A DNA stretch of 64,000 nucleotides from Shinella sp. CPCC 101442 (GCF_024704725.1 NZ_JALIQS010000002.1:496001-560000); one strand, 5' to 3'; positions 1-10,609 are shown, counted from the first letter of the stretch. The notes: generated from the letters alone by a model not told the origin. Program-made: numbers and translations.

Positions 1-994
1 AGAGTTCCGCCCCGTCGCGGGCGATGCCGCTTATGTCGATCGCGCTCATCTCCGCGGGCGCCTGCCCTGCCTCCACGCGTGAAATCATCAGAAGCGCATT
101 GAAGGTGCGGATAAGCTGGTCGGACTCGCCGATCATCTCCTCCAGCGCGGTGCGGTAATCCGCCTTGTCATCGCCGGCAAGGGCGGCCTCCGCCTTGTTT
201 CGCAGGCGGGTCAGCGGCGTCTTCAGATCATGCGCGATATTGTCCGAGACCTGTTTGAGGCCTTCGTTGAGCTTTTCGATACGCCCCAGCATGGTGTTCA
301 GCGATTCGGAAAGGCGGTCGAACTCGTCGCCGGAACCGCTGGTCGGCAGGCGCTGGGAGAGGTCGCCGGCCATGATGCGCTGGCTGGCTCCGGACATGCG
401 ATCCATGCGTTTCAGCGCATTGCGGCCGATGAGATACCAGATGGCGAGCGCGCCGATACCCATCACGCCAAGCGCCACCATCAACGCCTGGCGCACAAGC
501 TTGCGGAAATTCTCCGGCTCGCCGAGGTCACGGCCGACAAGCACCCTCAGTCCATTGGACAGGACGATGACCTGCGCATAGGCCATCGGGCGGTTTCCAC
601 CGCGTGCCTCCTCCTGATAACGCTGGTAGAGGAAGGGTGCCTCCGTCCAGCCCTCGGTGTCCAGCACACCGGGCTGCAGCGAAGCAACATTGCCCGCCAA
701 CACTTCGCCCGTCGGGCTTGCGATGATGTAGAGATTGGCCCCCGGCTGGCGGGCGCGCCGCTCCAGCGTGCGCAGCAGGCCATTCATGCCGCTCTTCTCA
801 AAAACAGCTTCGATCTGCTGGGTTTCCTGCGCCACCGCATCGCGCATCTGCTGCCGCAGAAGCCCCTCCGACATGGTGGAGACATAGAAGACGAGGAATG
901 CCGCGCAAATGGCAAACAGCAGGAGATAGACCGCCGAAAGGCGCACCGCCGTGGTGCGGTAGAGCAGGGTCAGGCGGCCAAGCGGTCCATTCAT
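1..994 (-). CDS. sensor histidine kinase, 3' part beyond window
   Basis: Reading inward from an ATG at 994, the protein has an N-terminal membrane segment, a periplasmic region, a second membrane segment, a HAMP-like linker and a dimerization/phosphoacceptor H-box (SDNIAHDLKTPLTRLR). The frame stays open to base 1, so the ATPase domain lies mostly outside the window. It starts 4 bp after the stop of a response regulator, so the two are co-transcribed. In the family, such kinases autophosphorylate on the H-box His and pass the phosphate to the partner regulator. The stimulus is unknown; the location just downstream of degP suggests envelope stress, which is inference. Confidence 0.9.
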   Translation of the reverse strand, partial: MNGPLGRLTLLYRTTAVRLSAVYLLLFAICAAFLVFYVSTMSEGLLRQQMRDAVAQETQQIEAVFEKSGMNGLLRTLERRARQPGANLYIIASPTGEVLAGNVASLQPGVLDTEGWTEAPFLYQRYQEEARGGNRPMAYAQVIVLSNGLRVLVGRDLGEPENFRKLVRQALMVALGVMGIGALAIWYLIGRNALKRMDRMSGASQRIMAGDLSQRLPTSGSGDEFDRLSESLNTMLGRIEKLNEGLKQVSDNIAHDLKTPLTRLRNKAEAALAGDDKADYRTALEEMIGESDQLIRTFNALLMISRVEAGQAPAEMSAIDISGIARDGAEL

Positions 995-998
995 GGGG

Positions 999-1682
999 TC
1001 AGCCTGCCGCCTCGTCCTTCATCATGTATCCCGCGCCGCGCACCGTGCGCAGCAGCGGCTGGTCGAAGTCCTTTTCGATCTTCGAGCGCAGGCGCGAGAC
1101 GTGGACGTCGATGACATTGGTCTGCGGATCGAAGTGGTAGTCCCAGACATTCTCGAGCAGCATGGTGCGTGTCACCACCTGGCCGGCATTCTTCATCAGA
1201 TATTCGAGCAGGCGGAATTCGCGCGGCTGGAGGAGGATTTCCCTGCCGGCGCGCTTCACGGTGTGGGAGAGACGGTCGAGTTCGAGATCGCCGACGCGAT
1301 AGACCATGTCCTGCTCCGGCGTGCCCTTGCGACGGCCGAGCACTTCGACACGGGCTAGAAGCTCGCTGAAGGCATAGGGTTTGGGCAGATAATCGTCGCC
1401 ACCGGCGCGAAGGCCCGTCACGCGGTCGTCGACCTGACCGAGGGCGGAGAGGATCAGGACGGGGGTATGGATATTGCGACGCCGCAGTTCCGAGATCAGC
1501 GACAGGCCATCGCGGCGCGGCAACATGCGGTCGATGACCAGCACGTCATAGCTGTTTTCAGTCGCCAGGAAGAGGCCGCTTTCGCCGTCACTCGCATGGT
1601 CGAGCACAATGCCTGCCTCGCGAAAGGCCTTCGAGAGATAGGCGGCCGCCTCCAGATCGTCTTCTACAATCAATATCTTCAT
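999..1682 (-). CDS. OmpR/PhoB-family response regulator
   Basis: This 227-residue protein has a receiver domain with acidic residues near positions 8-9, a phosphoacceptor Asp at about 51 (VLVIDRMLP) and a conserved Lys-Pro near 101, followed by a winged-helix DNA-binding domain. I chose the ATG at 1682 because it opens directly on MKILIVEDD, the normal start of receivers; a longer frame upstream lacks family character. It is followed at 4 bp by its cognate histidine kinase and preceded by degP with a 97-bp gap. It probably controls envelope genes, but the regulon cannot be read from the sequence. Confidence 0.92.
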   Translation of the reverse strand: MKILIVEDDLEAAAYLSKAFREAGIVLDHASDGESGLFLATENSYDVLVIDRMLPRRDGLSLISELRRRNIHTPVLILSALGQVDDRVTGLRAGGDDYLPKPYAFSELLARVEVLGRRKGTPEQDMVYRVGDLELDRLSHTVKRAGREILLQPREFRLLEYLMKNAGQVVTRTMLLENVWDYHFDPQTNVIDVHVSRLRSKIEKDFDQPLLRTVRGAGYMMKDEAAG

Positions 1683-1779
1683 CTTAGAGACCTTACAGCA
1701 TGTTCGGCGGGCCTTGGATACGGCGACGCCGCGAAACCGAGCGATTTCGCGGCGCCATTCGAGAGGGCTATGGAGCCGT

Positions 1780-3348
1780 TCAGCCCTGATCGATCGGCAG
1801 CGCCAGGAAGCGACTGCCATCCTTGGTCTCGATCTGGAACAGTGCCTTGGAGCGGCCGTCCTTGCGGGCGCCGTCGAGAACCTTCACGACGTCGTCGGCA
1901 GACTTGACCACCTGGTTGTTGACCGAGGTGATGCGATCGCCTTCCTTGAGGCCACGGTCGCCGGCATCCGAGTCCGGATCGACGGCGGAAACCGTCAGGC
2001 CGTCATCGCCGGGGGTAACCGTGATGCCGAGGTCGGCGAGCGCCTGCTCGCTGGCCGGAGCTTCCGGTTCGGCTTCGTCGGTGCCGGTCGCCGCCTGGAT
2101 CTGCTCGCCGGCAAGCGTGCCGATCTCGACCGAGACGTTCTGCGACTTGCCATCACGCCAGACCGAAAGGTCGACCTTCTTGCCGGGCGCGATCTGCGCG
2201 ACCCGGCGGGCAAGGTCACGCGGGTCCTTGATCGGTTCGCCATCAAGCGCGGTGATCACGTCACCCTTCTTGATGCCGGCCTTGGCACCGGGGGAGTCGG
2301 CCTGCGGCTCCACGACGAGGGCACCGGCGGCATCCGCCAGACCAAGCGAGTCGGCGATGTCACGGCTGACAGGCTGGATCTGCACGCCAAGCCAGCCGCG
2401 ATCGACCTTGCCGTCCTTCATCAGGTCGGCGACGACGCCCTTGGCGACGGACGCGGGAATAGCGAAGGCGATACCGACATTGCCGCCCGACGGCGAAAAG
2501 ATCGCGGTATTGATGCCGACGACCTGACCCGAGAGGTTGAAGGTTGGGCCGCCCGAATTGCCACGGTTCACGGCGGCGTCCACCTGCAGGTAGTCGTCAT
2601 AGGGGCCGGAGCCGATGTCGCGGCCGCGGGCCGAGATGATGCCGGCCGTCACCGTACCGCCGAGACCGAACGGGTTGCCGACGGCGACGACCCAGTCGCC
2701 GACGCGGATCTGGCTGTCATCGGCAAAGCTTACATAGGTGAACTTGCGCTTGTCCTTTTCCTCGACCTTGAGGACGGCGAGGTCCGTGCGGCTGTCCTTG
2801 CCGACCAGCTTGGCATCGAGCTCCGTGCCGTCGTTCATGACGACCGTAAAGGCCGAGCCGTCGCTCACGACGTGGTTGTTGGTGACGATGTAGCCATCTT
2901 CCGAGATGAAGAAGCCGGAGCCCTGCGAGGTCGGGCGCAGATGCGGCTTGCGGTCGCGGCGGTCGCCGCGATCACCGAATTGACGACCCGGGCCGCGATC
3001 GCCGTGGAACTGGTCCTGGCCTCCGAACTCACGGAAGAAACGCTTCAGCGGATGGTCGTCGGGAAGTTCGTCAAGACCGCGACCACCGAAGTTGAACGAG
3101 AAATTGCTCTCGTCGTTGGCCGGCTTGATGTCGGACTGGACGCGAACGGAAACGACGGCCGGGGAGACGGCCGAAACGACGTCGGCAAAGCTCGCAACCT
3201 GCGGGCCTTCGACCGATACGGCTTCCGCAAAACTCTGGGTCACACTGGCGGGAATGCCGGTTGCAAGCATAACGGCCGCAAGCCCGGCGACGGTGGTCGT
3301 CTTCAGGACGGTCTTGAGACCTGGACGGAATGCTGAAATCTTGGACAT
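1780..3348 (-). CDS. degP: periplasmic serine protease DegP/HtrA
   Basis: This 522-residue protein has an N-terminal signal peptide, a trypsin-like domain and two PDZ domains. The catalytic triad is visible as His159 (TNNHVV), Asp189 (SRTDLAVLK) and Ser265 (NRGNSGGP). A Gln/Gly/Arg-rich loop sits before the protease core. I chose the ATG at 3348 because an AAGGTG Shine-Dalgarno sequence lies about 6 bp upstream; a GTG three codons earlier is less likely. The family degrades or refolds misfolded periplasmic proteins. It lies between the ccm operon and a two-component pair, the order typical of rhizobia. Confidence 0.96.
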   Translation of the reverse strand: MSKISAFRPGLKTVLKTTTVAGLAAVMLATGIPASVTQSFAEAVSVEGPQVASFADVVSAVSPAVVSVRVQSDIKPANDESNFSFNFGGRGLDELPDDHPLKRFFREFGGQDQFHGDRGPGRQFGDRGDRRDRKPHLRPTSQGSGFFISEDGYIVTNNHVVSDGSAFTVVMNDGTELDAKLVGKDSRTDLAVLKVEEKDKRKFTYVSFADDSQIRVGDWVVAVGNPFGLGGTVTAGIISARGRDIGSGPYDDYLQVDAAVNRGNSGGPTFNLSGQVVGINTAIFSPSGGNVGIAFAIPASVAKGVVADLMKDGKVDRGWLGVQIQPVSRDIADSLGLADAAGALVVEPQADSPGAKAGIKKGDVITALDGEPIKDPRDLARRVAQIAPGKKVDLSVWRDGKSQNVSVEIGTLAGEQIQAATGTDEAEPEAPASEQALADLGITVTPGDDGLTVSAVDPDSDAGDRGLKEGDRITSVNNQVVKSADDVVKVLDGARKDGRSKALFQIETKDGSRFLALPIDQG

Positions 3349-3470
3349 TCTTTGCACCTTTTCTCTGCTTTCGTGGCCGCGTTCAGCGGCTCATGAAAGA
3401 AGAGATAGGACGGCGCACATTACAGCACACTATCCGCAGCATGAAATTTTGGTAATGTTGGAAAAATCCG

Positions 3471-3929
3471 CTAGTCGCGCTTGAGCGCACGCTCCAGCTC
3501 GGCCTTTTCGACATCGGAAAGCGGTGTTCCTGTCGATTTTCCGCCGCGCCTGCGCACGAAGAGGATCATGGCCGTCGCGCCTGCGAGAAAGAGCACGATC
3601 GGCGCACCCCAGAGCAGCAGCGTTTCGCCGCGCAAACGCGGGTTCAGCAACACGAATTCGCCGTAGCGCGAAACGACGTAGTCGATGACCGCCTCGTCGC
3701 TATCGCCGTTTTTCAACCGCTCGCGCACGAGAAGGCGCAGATCCCGGGCAAGCTCCGCGTTGGAATCGTCGATCGACTGGTTCTGGCAGACCATGCAGCG
3801 CAATTGCGACGACAACGCCCGCGCCCGCGCTTCCAGAGCCGGATCGGTGAGCACTTCGTCCGGATTGACGGCGAAGGCCGGGACAGCGGTCAGCAGGAAA
3901 GCGAGGGCGAGCAGCAGGCGGCGCATCAT
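3471..3929 (-). CDS. ccmH: cytochrome c maturation protein CcmH/CycL
   Basis: This 152-residue protein has a signal peptide, the thiol motif RCMVCQ (CxxC) near residue 45, and a C-terminal membrane anchor followed by a basic tail. CcmH takes part in reducing and presenting the CXXCH motif of apocytochrome c to the heme lyase complex on the periplasmic side. The ATG at 3929 overlaps the ccmF stop in an ATGA, which indicates translational coupling; a longer reading upstream would only be a shadow of ccmF. The last gene of the cycHJKL operon. Confidence 0.95.
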   Translation of the reverse strand: MMRRLLLALAFLLTAVPAFAVNPDEVLTDPALEARARALSSQLRCMVCQNQSIDDSNAELARDLRLLVRERLKNGDSDEAVIDYVVSRYGEFVLLNPRLRGETLLLWGAPIVLFLAGATAMILFVRRRGGKSTGTPLSDVEKAELERALKRD

Positions 3930-5911
3930 TCGGCCGCCTCCAGCGCGGGCTTCAACTTGCGCGCCTTCTGCGGCGCGCCGACGCGCAGGCGCCGGTCGCA
4001 AAGCGAAACGACACCGCCCGCCATCATGATCAGCGCACCGATCCAGATGCAAAGAATCATCGGTTTCCACCAGACGCGCACGACAATGCCGCCGTCGGCC
4101 ATGGCATCGCCGAGCGACACGTAGAGCTGGCTCAGGCCGAAGGTCCGGATACCCGCTTCCGTCGTCGGCATGCGGCGCGCCGTGTAGAGGCGCTTGGAGG
4201 ACCAGATGTCCGTGACCGTCACGCCGCCCCGCGCCACGGTGAAGTGGCCTGATTCTTCGGTATAGTTCGGTCCCTGCCCGCGGCGCATGCCGTCGAAGGT
4301 CAGCGTATAGCCGCCAGCCTCCACCTGCATGCCGGGTTTCATTTCCACGACATGTTCGGTCTCGAAGGCCGTCACCGCGATGACACCGACAACCATCACG
4401 CCGACGCCGGTATGGGCAAGCGCCGTGCCGAAGGCCGAGCCCGGCAGGCCGACCAGACGGCGGAAGGCGACATTGGGCTTCACCTTGCCGATACCGGCGC
4501 GCAACGCGAGGTCGGTGACCGACCCGGCGATCATGTAGAAGCCGATGGCAATGCCGAAATAGGCGAGAACCGGTCCCCCGCCATGCATGTATACGACGCC
4601 TGCCGAAACGACGAGACCAACAGCGACCGCCGCGAAGAGGCGCTGTCCGGCCGCGAAGATGTCGCCGCGCTTCCAGGCGAGCAGCGGCCCGAAGGGCACG
4701 GCCAGCAGCAGCGGCAGCATCAGCAGACCGAAGGTGAGGTTGAAGAAGGGCGGGCCGACGGAGATCTTTTCACCCGTCAGCGCTTCCAGCACCAGCGGAT
4801 AGAGCGTGCCGGTCAGCACCGTGGCCGCCGCCGTCGTCAGGATCAGGTTGTTGAGAACGAGTGCGCCTTCGCGCGAGATCGGCGCAAAGAGCCCGCCGGC
4901 CTTCAGCGTCGCGGCACGGAAAGCGAAGAGCGACAGCGCGCCGCCGATGAAGAAGACGAGGATGGCGAGGATGAAGACGCCACGCGTCGGATCGGTCGCA
5001 AACGCGTGCACCGAGGTCAGTACGCCCGAGCGCACGAGGAAGGTGCCGAGAAGCGACATCGAGAAGGTGAGGATCGCCAGAAGAACGGTCCAGATCTTCA
5101 GCGCCTCGCGTTTTTCCATGACAAGTGCGGAATGCAGGAGCGCCGTGCCGGCAAGCCAGGGAATGAACGAGGCGTTTTCCACCGGATCCCAGAACCACCA
5201 GCCGCCCCAGCCGAGTTCGTAATAGGCCCAATAGGAGCCCATGGCGATGCCGGCGGTGAGAAAGCTCCAGGCGGCGAGCGTCCACGGACGCACCCAGCGC
5301 GCCCAGGCCGCATCGATCCGCCCCTCGATCAGAGCGGCGATGGCGAAGGAAAAACAGATGGAGAAGCCGACATAGCCGAGATAGAGCAGCGGCGGATGGA
5401 TCGCGAGGCCGATATCCTGCAGCACCGGGTTGAGGTCCTGGCCCTCGGCCGGCGCGGGCGAAAGGCGGATGAACGGATTGGACGTCAAAAGGATGAACAG
5501 CGCGAACGCCGTCGAGATCAGCCCCTGAATGGCCAGCACATTGGCGCGCAGTCGCTCCGGCAGGTTCGATCCGAATGTGGAGACCAGCGCGCTGAAGAAG
5601 ACGAGGATGAGGAGCCAGAGCAGCATCGAGCCCTCATGGTTCCCCCATACGCCCGAGATCTTGTAGATCATCGGTTTCAGGGAGTGTGAATTCTCCCAGA
5701 CATTTGCGACTGAAAAATCGGAGACGACATAAGCGAAGGTCAGCACCGAGAAGGAGAACAGCACGAGCAGGAAGCCGGCAAGGGCCGCGGCGGGGGCCAC
5801 GGCCATCAGCGAGCGGTCATTCCTGATGGTGCCGACCAGCGGCAGCACGGATTGAATGATGACCGTCGCCAGCGCCAGAACGAGCGCATAATGTCCAAGC
5901 TCGATGATCAT
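3926..5911 (-). CDS. ccmF: heme lyase subunit CcmF/CycK
   Basis: This 661-residue polytopic membrane protein carries the tryptophan-rich WWD signature ([12 protein letters not shown]) near residue 230 and many hydrophobic segments. CcmF, with CcmH and CcmI, attaches heme delivered by CcmE to apocytochromes c in the periplasm. Its start overlaps the ccmE stop and its own stop overlaps the ccmH start, a tightly coupled operon. The length is normal for the family. Confidence 0.97.
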   Translation of the reverse strand: MIIELGHYALVLALATVIIQSVLPLVGTIRNDRSLMAVAPAAALAGFLLVLFSFSVLTFAYVVSDFSVANVWENSHSLKPMIYKISGVWGNHEGSMLLWLLILVFFSALVSTFGSNLPERLRANVLAIQGLISTAFALFILLTSNPFIRLSPAPAEGQDLNPVLQDIGLAIHPPLLYLGYVGFSICFSFAIAALIEGRIDAAWARWVRPWTLAAWSFLTAGIAMGSYWAYYELGWGGWWFWDPVENASFIPWLAGTALLHSALVMEKREALKIWTVLLAILTFSMSLLGTFLVRSGVLTSVHAFATDPTRGVFILAILVFFIGGALSLFAFRAATLKAGGLFAPISREGALVLNNLILTTAAATVLTGTLYPLVLEALTGEKISVGPPFFNLTFGLLMLPLLLAVPFGPLLAWKRGDIFAAGQRLFAAVAVGLVVSAGVVYMHGGGPVLAYFGIAIGFYMIAGSVTDLALRAGIGKVKPNVAFRRLVGLPGSAFGTALAHTGVGVMVVGVIAVTAFETEHVVEMKPGMQVEAGGYTLTFDGMRRGQGPNYTEESGHFTVARGGVTVTDIWSSKRLYTARRMPTTEAGIRTFGLSQLYVSLGDAMADGGIVVRVWWKPMILCIWIGALIMMAGGVVSLCDRRLRVGAPQKARKLKPALEAAE

Positions 5912-6357
5912 TTGATCGTTTCCTTGCCGGAGAGTTCCACACCCTGCGCCTTCAGGCGATCCGCCACGTCCTTTGGCATATAGGTCTCGTCATGCTTGGC
6001 AAGGACGGTATCGGCGACGAACAGACCGTCCATGCCGAAAGCGCCTTCCGCCACCACGCCCTGCCCCTCGCGAAAAAGGTCCGGCAGGATGCCCGTATAG
6101 GTCACCGGCACCGTCGCCAGCGTGTCCGTCACCGTGAAGGTGATGGTCGAGCCCTCGCCGCGCTTCACCGTACCATTTTCGACGAGACCGCCAAGCCGGA
6201 TGCGGGTGCCGGGCGAAAGGTTCGCCTTGGCGATGTCACCCGGTACATAGAAATAGGCGATGGACTGGCTGAAGGCGAACATGACGAGCAGCACCGCCGC
6301 CACGAGAAAGGCGACGCCGCCGCCGATGACTGCCAGACGTTTCTGTTTGCGCGTCAT
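5908..6357 (-). CDS. ccmE: heme chaperone CcmE/CycJ
   Basis: This 149-residue protein has one N-terminal membrane anchor (residues 10-30), a beta-barrel OB-fold region and the heme-binding motif [10 protein letters not shown] with His122 and Tyr126. CcmE binds heme covalently through that histidine and hands it to CcmF. It overlaps ccmI upstream and ccmF downstream by 4 bp each. Length and motif are standard. Confidence 0.97.
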   Translation of the reverse strand: MTRKQKRLAVIGGGVAFLVAAVLLVMFAFSQSIAYFYVPGDIAKANLSPGTRIRLGGLVENGTVKRGEGSTITFTVTDTLATVPVTYTGILPDLFREGQGVVAEGAFGMDGLFVADTVLAKHDETYMPKDVADRLKAQGVELSGKETIK

Positions 6358-7481
6358 TGTGTGTTGCCCTCAACCGAGATCGATAGGTCCCGTGCAAGCG
6401 CCAGAAGCTGTTTGCCGTTCTCGCTGTCCGCCGGGAAGGTTTTCAGCGCCGTCTGTAACGCCGCTTCAGCCTTCGGCCTTTGATCCAGCACAACATAGGA
6501 ACGGATGATGCGCATCCATCCTTCGAAATTGGCGGGATCTTCCTGCAGTTTTGCCGCAAGATTCTCGACCATGCCTGCGATCATCTGCTGCCGGTCGCCC
6601 GTCGACATGTCCTCGGCCGCCGCGACATCGCCCGCCGTCGGATTGCCGAGTTGTCCCGACGCACCGCCTTCGCCCAGCGCAGCGATATGCCTGTTGACGA
6701 GCGGCAGCCAGGGCGCATCGGCCGGCGTTTCCTTTGCCAGCGCCTCGAAGGCGGCGCGCGCTTCCGGCTTCTTACCTTCCTGTTCCAGCGCCAGCGCGAG
6801 ATAGTAGCGCGCACGCGGATTGTCCGGCTTGAGCTTCAGCGATTCTTCAAGCTGCCGGCGCGCATCCGCCGTAATCACGCCGTCGGCGAGAGCGATCAGC
6901 GCCTCGGCATAGCCGTCCAGCCGCTCCGGGTTCGCCCCGAGCAGGCGGATCGCCTGCGCATAGGCGTTCGCCGAATCCTCCATCCGGCTGCTGCGATAGT
7001 AGATCGGCGCCAGCAGGTCCCAGCCGGCACCATCGTCCGGATTGCGCGCAAGATGGCTTTCCGCCCGCGCGATCAGGATGTTGATATCGTTACCGGGGTT
7101 GGCGAGACGCTCTGCGAGCGGCTGGGCCGGAAGATCCGGCCGGCCGGTCGCCAAATAAAGACAGAGCCCGATGGCGGGCAGCAGCACGATGACAAAGGCC
7201 TGCGCCAGACGGTTGCGCCCGCTCGTGCGCGCCTTTTCCCTGGCTTCGGCCTTGCTGGCGGCAATCAGCCGGCGCGCGACTTCCGCGCGGGCAAGCTCGG
7301 CCTCGCCGGCACCGATAAGGCCCGTCGCCTCGTCGCGCTTCAACTCTTCGAGCTGGTCGCGATAGACCTCGACGTCATGGCCGGAACCGTCAGCGGACGC
7401 CGAAGGGCGCCGCAGCAGGGGGAGGAGAAGGGCAGCAGCCACGGCTGCCGTCAGGATGGCGACGAGAATCCAGAAAAGCAT
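6354..7481 (-). CDS. ccmI: cytochrome c maturation protein CcmI/CycH
   Basis: This 375-residue protein has two membrane segments (about residues 3-20 and 90-110) and a periplasmic C-terminal half with tetratricopeptide-like helices, the CcmI/CycH arrangement. CcmI chaperones apocytochrome c to the CcmF-CcmH lyase. It is the first gene of the four-gene operon cycH-cycJ-cycK-cycL (7481 down to 3471). The 118 bp upstream would hold the promoter; I did not find a clear one. The other Ccm genes (ccmABCDG) are not in this window. Confidence 0.95.
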   Translation of the reverse strand: MLFWILVAILTAAVAAALLLPLLRRPSASADGSGHDVEVYRDQLEELKRDEATGLIGAGEAELARAEVARRLIAASKAEAREKARTSGRNRLAQAFVIVLLPAIGLCLYLATGRPDLPAQPLAERLANPGNDINILIARAESHLARNPDDGAGWDLLAPIYYRSSRMEDSANAYAQAIRLLGANPERLDGYAEALIALADGVITADARRQLEESLKLKPDNPRARYYLALALEQEGKKPEARAAFEALAKETPADAPWLPLVNRHIAALGEGGASGQLGNPTAGDVAAAEDMSTGDRQQMIAGMVENLAAKLQEDPANFEGWMRIIRSYVVLDQRPKAEAALQTALKTFPADSENGKQLLALARDLSISVEGNTQ

Positions 7482-7599
7482 GACCGTTCAATTACTGGAA
7501 CGCCGCGGCGTTTCCAATTCCCCTGGGAACAATGACGCAAAATTGAGGCGTTTCGCCGCAAGGGTCAAACAGCCGGCGAAACGCGCCGACGCGACGCTA

Positions 7600-8028
7600 T
7601 CAGGAAAGCGGCGTCCAGGCCCCGTCCGCGTTGCGGCAGGCCGCACCGCGCGTCGCGGTATCACGGCCGTTGACGGTCAGCGTGTGGCTGTACTGCCGGC
7701 AGTTCTGCGAGCCGACCTGATAGGGGGCCGCCGCGACCACCGCGCCGCTGACGCCCTGCCCCTGCCAGACGACCGGCTGGCCGCCAGGTGCGGCTTCCAG
7801 CGCGCGGTACTCCGCTTCGAGCGCCCTCTGCATATCCGCCTTGGAAAGCTGTGCCGCGCTGTTGCGGCTCACGAGGCCACCCTGAAGCGCGCTGATATAC
7901 ACGCCGGGGCCAGTCGCCACCGTCGCGCCATCGGCCGAGGTCTTGCCGCCCGATGTGGTCGTGCATCCCGAGGCCGTCAATACTGCCAGAAGGAGTGGGA
8001 AAAAGGCGCCGCGCAAACCCGTCTTCAT
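7600..8028 (-). CDS. putative outer-membrane lipoprotein, 17-kDa surface antigen type
   Basis: This 142-residue protein starts with a lipoprotein signal peptide ending in a lipobox (TASGC, Cys near residue 22). The C-terminal half, with GSQNCRQYSHTLTVNGRD and a second Cys near the end, resembles the C-terminal domain of the RT0821/Lpp0805 (rickettsial 17-kDa antigen) lipoproteins. The role of the family is unknown; it probably sits in the outer membrane facing the periplasm. It lies between feuQ and ccmI in the same direction, about 107 bp after feuQ. Confidence 0.8.
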   Translation of the reverse strand: MKTGLRGAFFPLLLAVLTASGCTTTSGGKTSADGATVATGPGVYISALQGGLVSRNSAAQLSKADMQRALEAEYRALEAAPGGQPVVWQGQGVSGAVVAAAPYQVGSQNCRQYSHTLTVNGRDTATRGAACRNADGAWTPLS

Positions 8029-8135
8029 CCGCTCGACCGTCTCTCTTCCTGCAAGGGCCGGAAATGTCCCGGCAATTCTTCCTCCCCGCGACCCTCATTG
8101 TCGCGAGTACTTCCCTTGTTGCATTGTCCGTCGCC

Positions 8136-9554
8136 TCAGGCAACATCCTTTGTGACGGCCGGCAGCACGAGCCGCGCGCGCAACCCGCCGCCCGCGCCAC
8201 GCGAAAGCCCGAAGGTGCCCTGGTATTCCGATGTGATCTCGCTGACGATCGAAAGGCCAAGCCCGGTGCCCGGCTTGCTCTCGTCGAGCCGCTTGCCGCG
8301 TTTCATCGCCTCGCGGATCTGGTCCGGTTCGAGCCCGGGCCCATCGTCTTCCACCTCGATGACGATCCAGCTCTTGCGTCCGTCATCGTTGCCGCGCACA
8401 TCCGCCGGTGCCACGGAAACGCGCAGATCAACCACCGCCCGGGCATAACGCGCCGCGTTTTCCAGCAGGTTGCCGACCGTTTCCTCCACATCCTGCTGTT
8501 CCATGGCGAGCACCAGGCCCGGGGGATCGACGGCGAGCGGAAACAGCTTGTCGGCATTGAGCCGCCGCATCACGCGCACCAGCCGCTCCAGCACCGGCTG
8601 CACCTCGGTGCGGGCCAGAACGGATTCGCGCTGGGCGGCAATGCGGGCGCGGTTGAGATAGGACTGCACCTGGCTCTGCATGGCCTCGGCCTGTGTCTTC
8701 ACAAGCTCGCCCTGTGGCGCTGAGATGAGGCGCGACTCGTTCAGCAGAACCGCGATCGGCGTCTTCAGCGAATGCGCGAGATTGCCCACCTGCATGCGCG
8801 CGCGCTCGACGATGCGCCTGTTGCTATCGATCAGCGCGTTCACCTCGCTTGCCAAGGGCAGGATTTCCCTTGGGAAATCCCCATCGAGCTGCTCGCTCTC
8901 CCCCGCCCGGATCTTTTCCAGCGCCTTGCGTGCCCGGTCGAGCGGTCTGAGACCGATGAGGATCGCCGCCGCATTGAGCATCAGGCTCCCGACGCCGAAA
9001 CCCGCCAAGGCGAGGTAGAGGCTACCGGAGAAATCGTCGATATCCTTTTCCAGCACGTCACGGTTCCCGACCACCCGAAAGCGCGCCGTGCGTCCCTCGT
9101 CGTCGAGCACCACTTCCGTCTCGCCCACCTCCACGTCGTTGCCGAAGGAATCGATGGTCGTATAGAAACGCTCGTAGCGTGTATCGAAGGGAATGCTGTC
9201 CGTATCGGGGATCGGAATGCTGCCCGTGCCGAGGGATGCAGAGGTCAGGGCCTCGCTTGCCAGCGCCCCGCCGATCGGTTCGACGATCCAGTACCAGCCC
9301 GATTGCGGCTGGAAGAAGCGGAGATCCCCAAGCTGCGGCGTGCCGGAGAGCCGCGTCTGCTCGTCGGTCGAAACGGAGTTGATGACGTTGTAGAGTTGCG
9401 CGCGCAGAAGATCGCGGAAACTCCTCTCCGCGCTCTGGCGATACAGCGTCGAGATGACGACGGCGATGACGATCAGCGCCAGCGCCGCCCACAGCGAGGC
9501 GAGGAAAAGAACGCGGAAGGTAAGCGAGCGGGAGCGCCTGGCGTTACTTGCCAT
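8136..9554 (-). CDS. feuQ: sensor histidine kinase FeuQ
   Basis: This 472-residue kinase has membrane segments near residues 15-35 and 180-200 enclosing a periplasmic sensor region, then a linker, an H-box of PhoQ-like form (GNLAHSLKTPIAVLLNE) and an ATPase domain with DDGPGL and GTGLGLSI boxes. Its start overlaps the feuP stop by 11 bp. Assignment to FeuQ rests on the upstream small exported protein and on the position next to cycH, the arrangement known in Sinorhizobium and Rhizobium. There FeuPQ controls envelope and cyclic-glucan export genes. Confidence 0.85.
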   Translation of the reverse strand: MASNARRSRSLTFRVLFLASLWAALALIVIAVVISTLYRQSAERSFRDLLRAQLYNVINSVSTDEQTRLSGTPQLGDLRFFQPQSGWYWIVEPIGGALASEALTSASLGTGSIPIPDTDSIPFDTRYERFYTTIDSFGNDVEVGETEVVLDDEGRTARFRVVGNRDVLEKDIDDFSGSLYLALAGFGVGSLMLNAAAILIGLRPLDRARKALEKIRAGESEQLDGDFPREILPLASEVNALIDSNRRIVERARMQVGNLAHSLKTPIAVLLNESRLISAPQGELVKTQAEAMQSQVQSYLNRARIAAQRESVLARTEVQPVLERLVRVMRRLNADKLFPLAVDPPGLVLAMEQQDVEETVGNLLENAARYARAVVDLRVSVAPADVRGNDDGRKSWIVIEVEDDGPGLEPDQIREAMKRGKRLDESKPGTGLGLSIVSEITSEYQGTFGLSRGAGGGLRARLVLPAVTKDVA

Positions 9555-10215
9555 TGGCGGGGGCTTGCATCCGGTAGCCGAGGCCGCGCACGGTCTCGAT
9601 CAGGTCGACGCCGATCTTCTTGCGCAGACGCCCGACGAAGACCTCGATCGTGTTGGAATCGCGGTCGAAATCCTGATCGTACATGTGCTCGACCAGCTCC
9701 GTGCGCGAAACCACCTCACCCATATGGTGCATGAGGTAAGAGAGAAGGCGGTACTCGTGCGAGGTCAGTTTCAGCGCCTCGCCATTGACGGACGCCTTGG
9801 AGCCCTTGGTATCGAGCCGCACGGGACCGCATACGATATCGGCGCTCGCATGGCCCGCCGCGCGGCGGATGAGCGCGCGGATGCGGGCGAGCACTTCCTC
9901 GACATGGAACGGTTTTGCCACATAGTCGTCCGCACCGGCGTCGATGCCGGCCACCTTGTCGCTCCAGCGGTCGCGGGCGGTCAGCAGGAGAACGGGCATG
10001 CCCTTGCCGTCGGCGCGCCATTTTTCCAGAACGGTGATGCCGTCCATTTCCGGCAGGCCGATATCGAGGATGATGGCGTCATAGGGCTCGGTATCGCCGA
10101 GATAGTGCCCCTCCTCGCCATCGAAGGCCTGGTCCACCACGTAGCCGGCGTCCTTCAGGGCTTCGCTGAGCTGCCGGCTCAGGTTGACGTCGTCCTCGAC
10201 CACCAGGATGCGCAT
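9544..10215 (-). CDS. feuP: response regulator FeuP
   Basis: This 223-residue OmpR-family regulator has a receiver domain with phosphoacceptor Asp51 (IILDIGLPEMDG), a Lys-Pro near 101 and a C-terminal winged helix. The ATG at 10215 is supported by AGGAAGAGG upstream; a longer frame adds residues without family character. It lies 53 bp after the small feuN-like gene and overlaps feuQ. In Sinorhizobium meliloti FeuP activates ndvA and other envelope genes when FeuQ phosphorylates it. Confidence 0.86.
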   Translation of the reverse strand: MRILVVEDDVNLSRQLSEALKDAGYVVDQAFDGEEGHYLGDTEPYDAIILDIGLPEMDGITVLEKWRADGKGMPVLLLTARDRWSDKVAGIDAGADDYVAKPFHVEEVLARIRALIRRAAGHASADIVCGPVRLDTKGSKASVNGEALKLTSHEYRLLSYLMHHMGEVVSRTELVEHMYDQDFDRDSNTIEVFVGRLRKKIGVDLIETVRGLGYRMQAPANGK

Positions 10216-10268
10216 TCGCCCTCTTCCTATTTTCTGATTTCCATCGCCGGGCCGAATGCCCGGCGGCC

Positions 10269-10526
10269 TCACATTGGTACGCGCACCGTCACCTTGCGCG
10301 GCCGGGCATTACCCTTGCCGGGCACCAGCACGGTCACCACGCAGGTATCGCCCTTCGGCTGCGCCGAGAGAAGCTCGCCGCCCGTCTCGGACACCACCTG
10401 CTCCGCGGCGGCGCTGCAGTCGCCTGCGGCCTGCACGACATCGCTCCCGGAACCCGTCAGGACGGGACCCGGCAGGGTCAGGCTGGCCGCAAGGGCGGTG
10501 ATGAGAAGTGGCGAGGCCATGAACAT
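10269..10526 (-). CDS. feuN: small periplasmic FeuN-like modulator of FeuPQ
   Basis: This 85-residue protein has a signal peptide in the first 20-25 residues, two Cys in the mature part (about residues 37 and 61) and a short C-terminal PepSY-like fold ending in basic residues. FeuN of S. meliloti is a periplasmic protein of about the same size that is encoded just upstream of feuP and restrains FeuQ signalling. The call rests on size, export signal and position; I cannot align the sequence here. An alternative start is the ATG two codons later at 10520. Confidence 0.75.
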   Translation of the reverse strand: MFMASPLLITALAASLTLPGPVLTGSGSDVVQAAGDCSAAAEQVVSETGGELLSAQPKGDTCVVTVLVPGKGNARPRKVTVRVPM

Positions 10527-10609
10527 ACTTTCAGGTGCGGATCACTATGATGCAAGCAATAACCGATCCTCGCTGAATGGCAAATGAATGGGGTGCGGAA
10601 CTTCGAAGG

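Noticed and set aside
2000-3330. long plus-strand open frame antisense to degP
   Set aside because: GC-rich codon use of degP creates the antisense frame; no ribosome site or recognisable domain.
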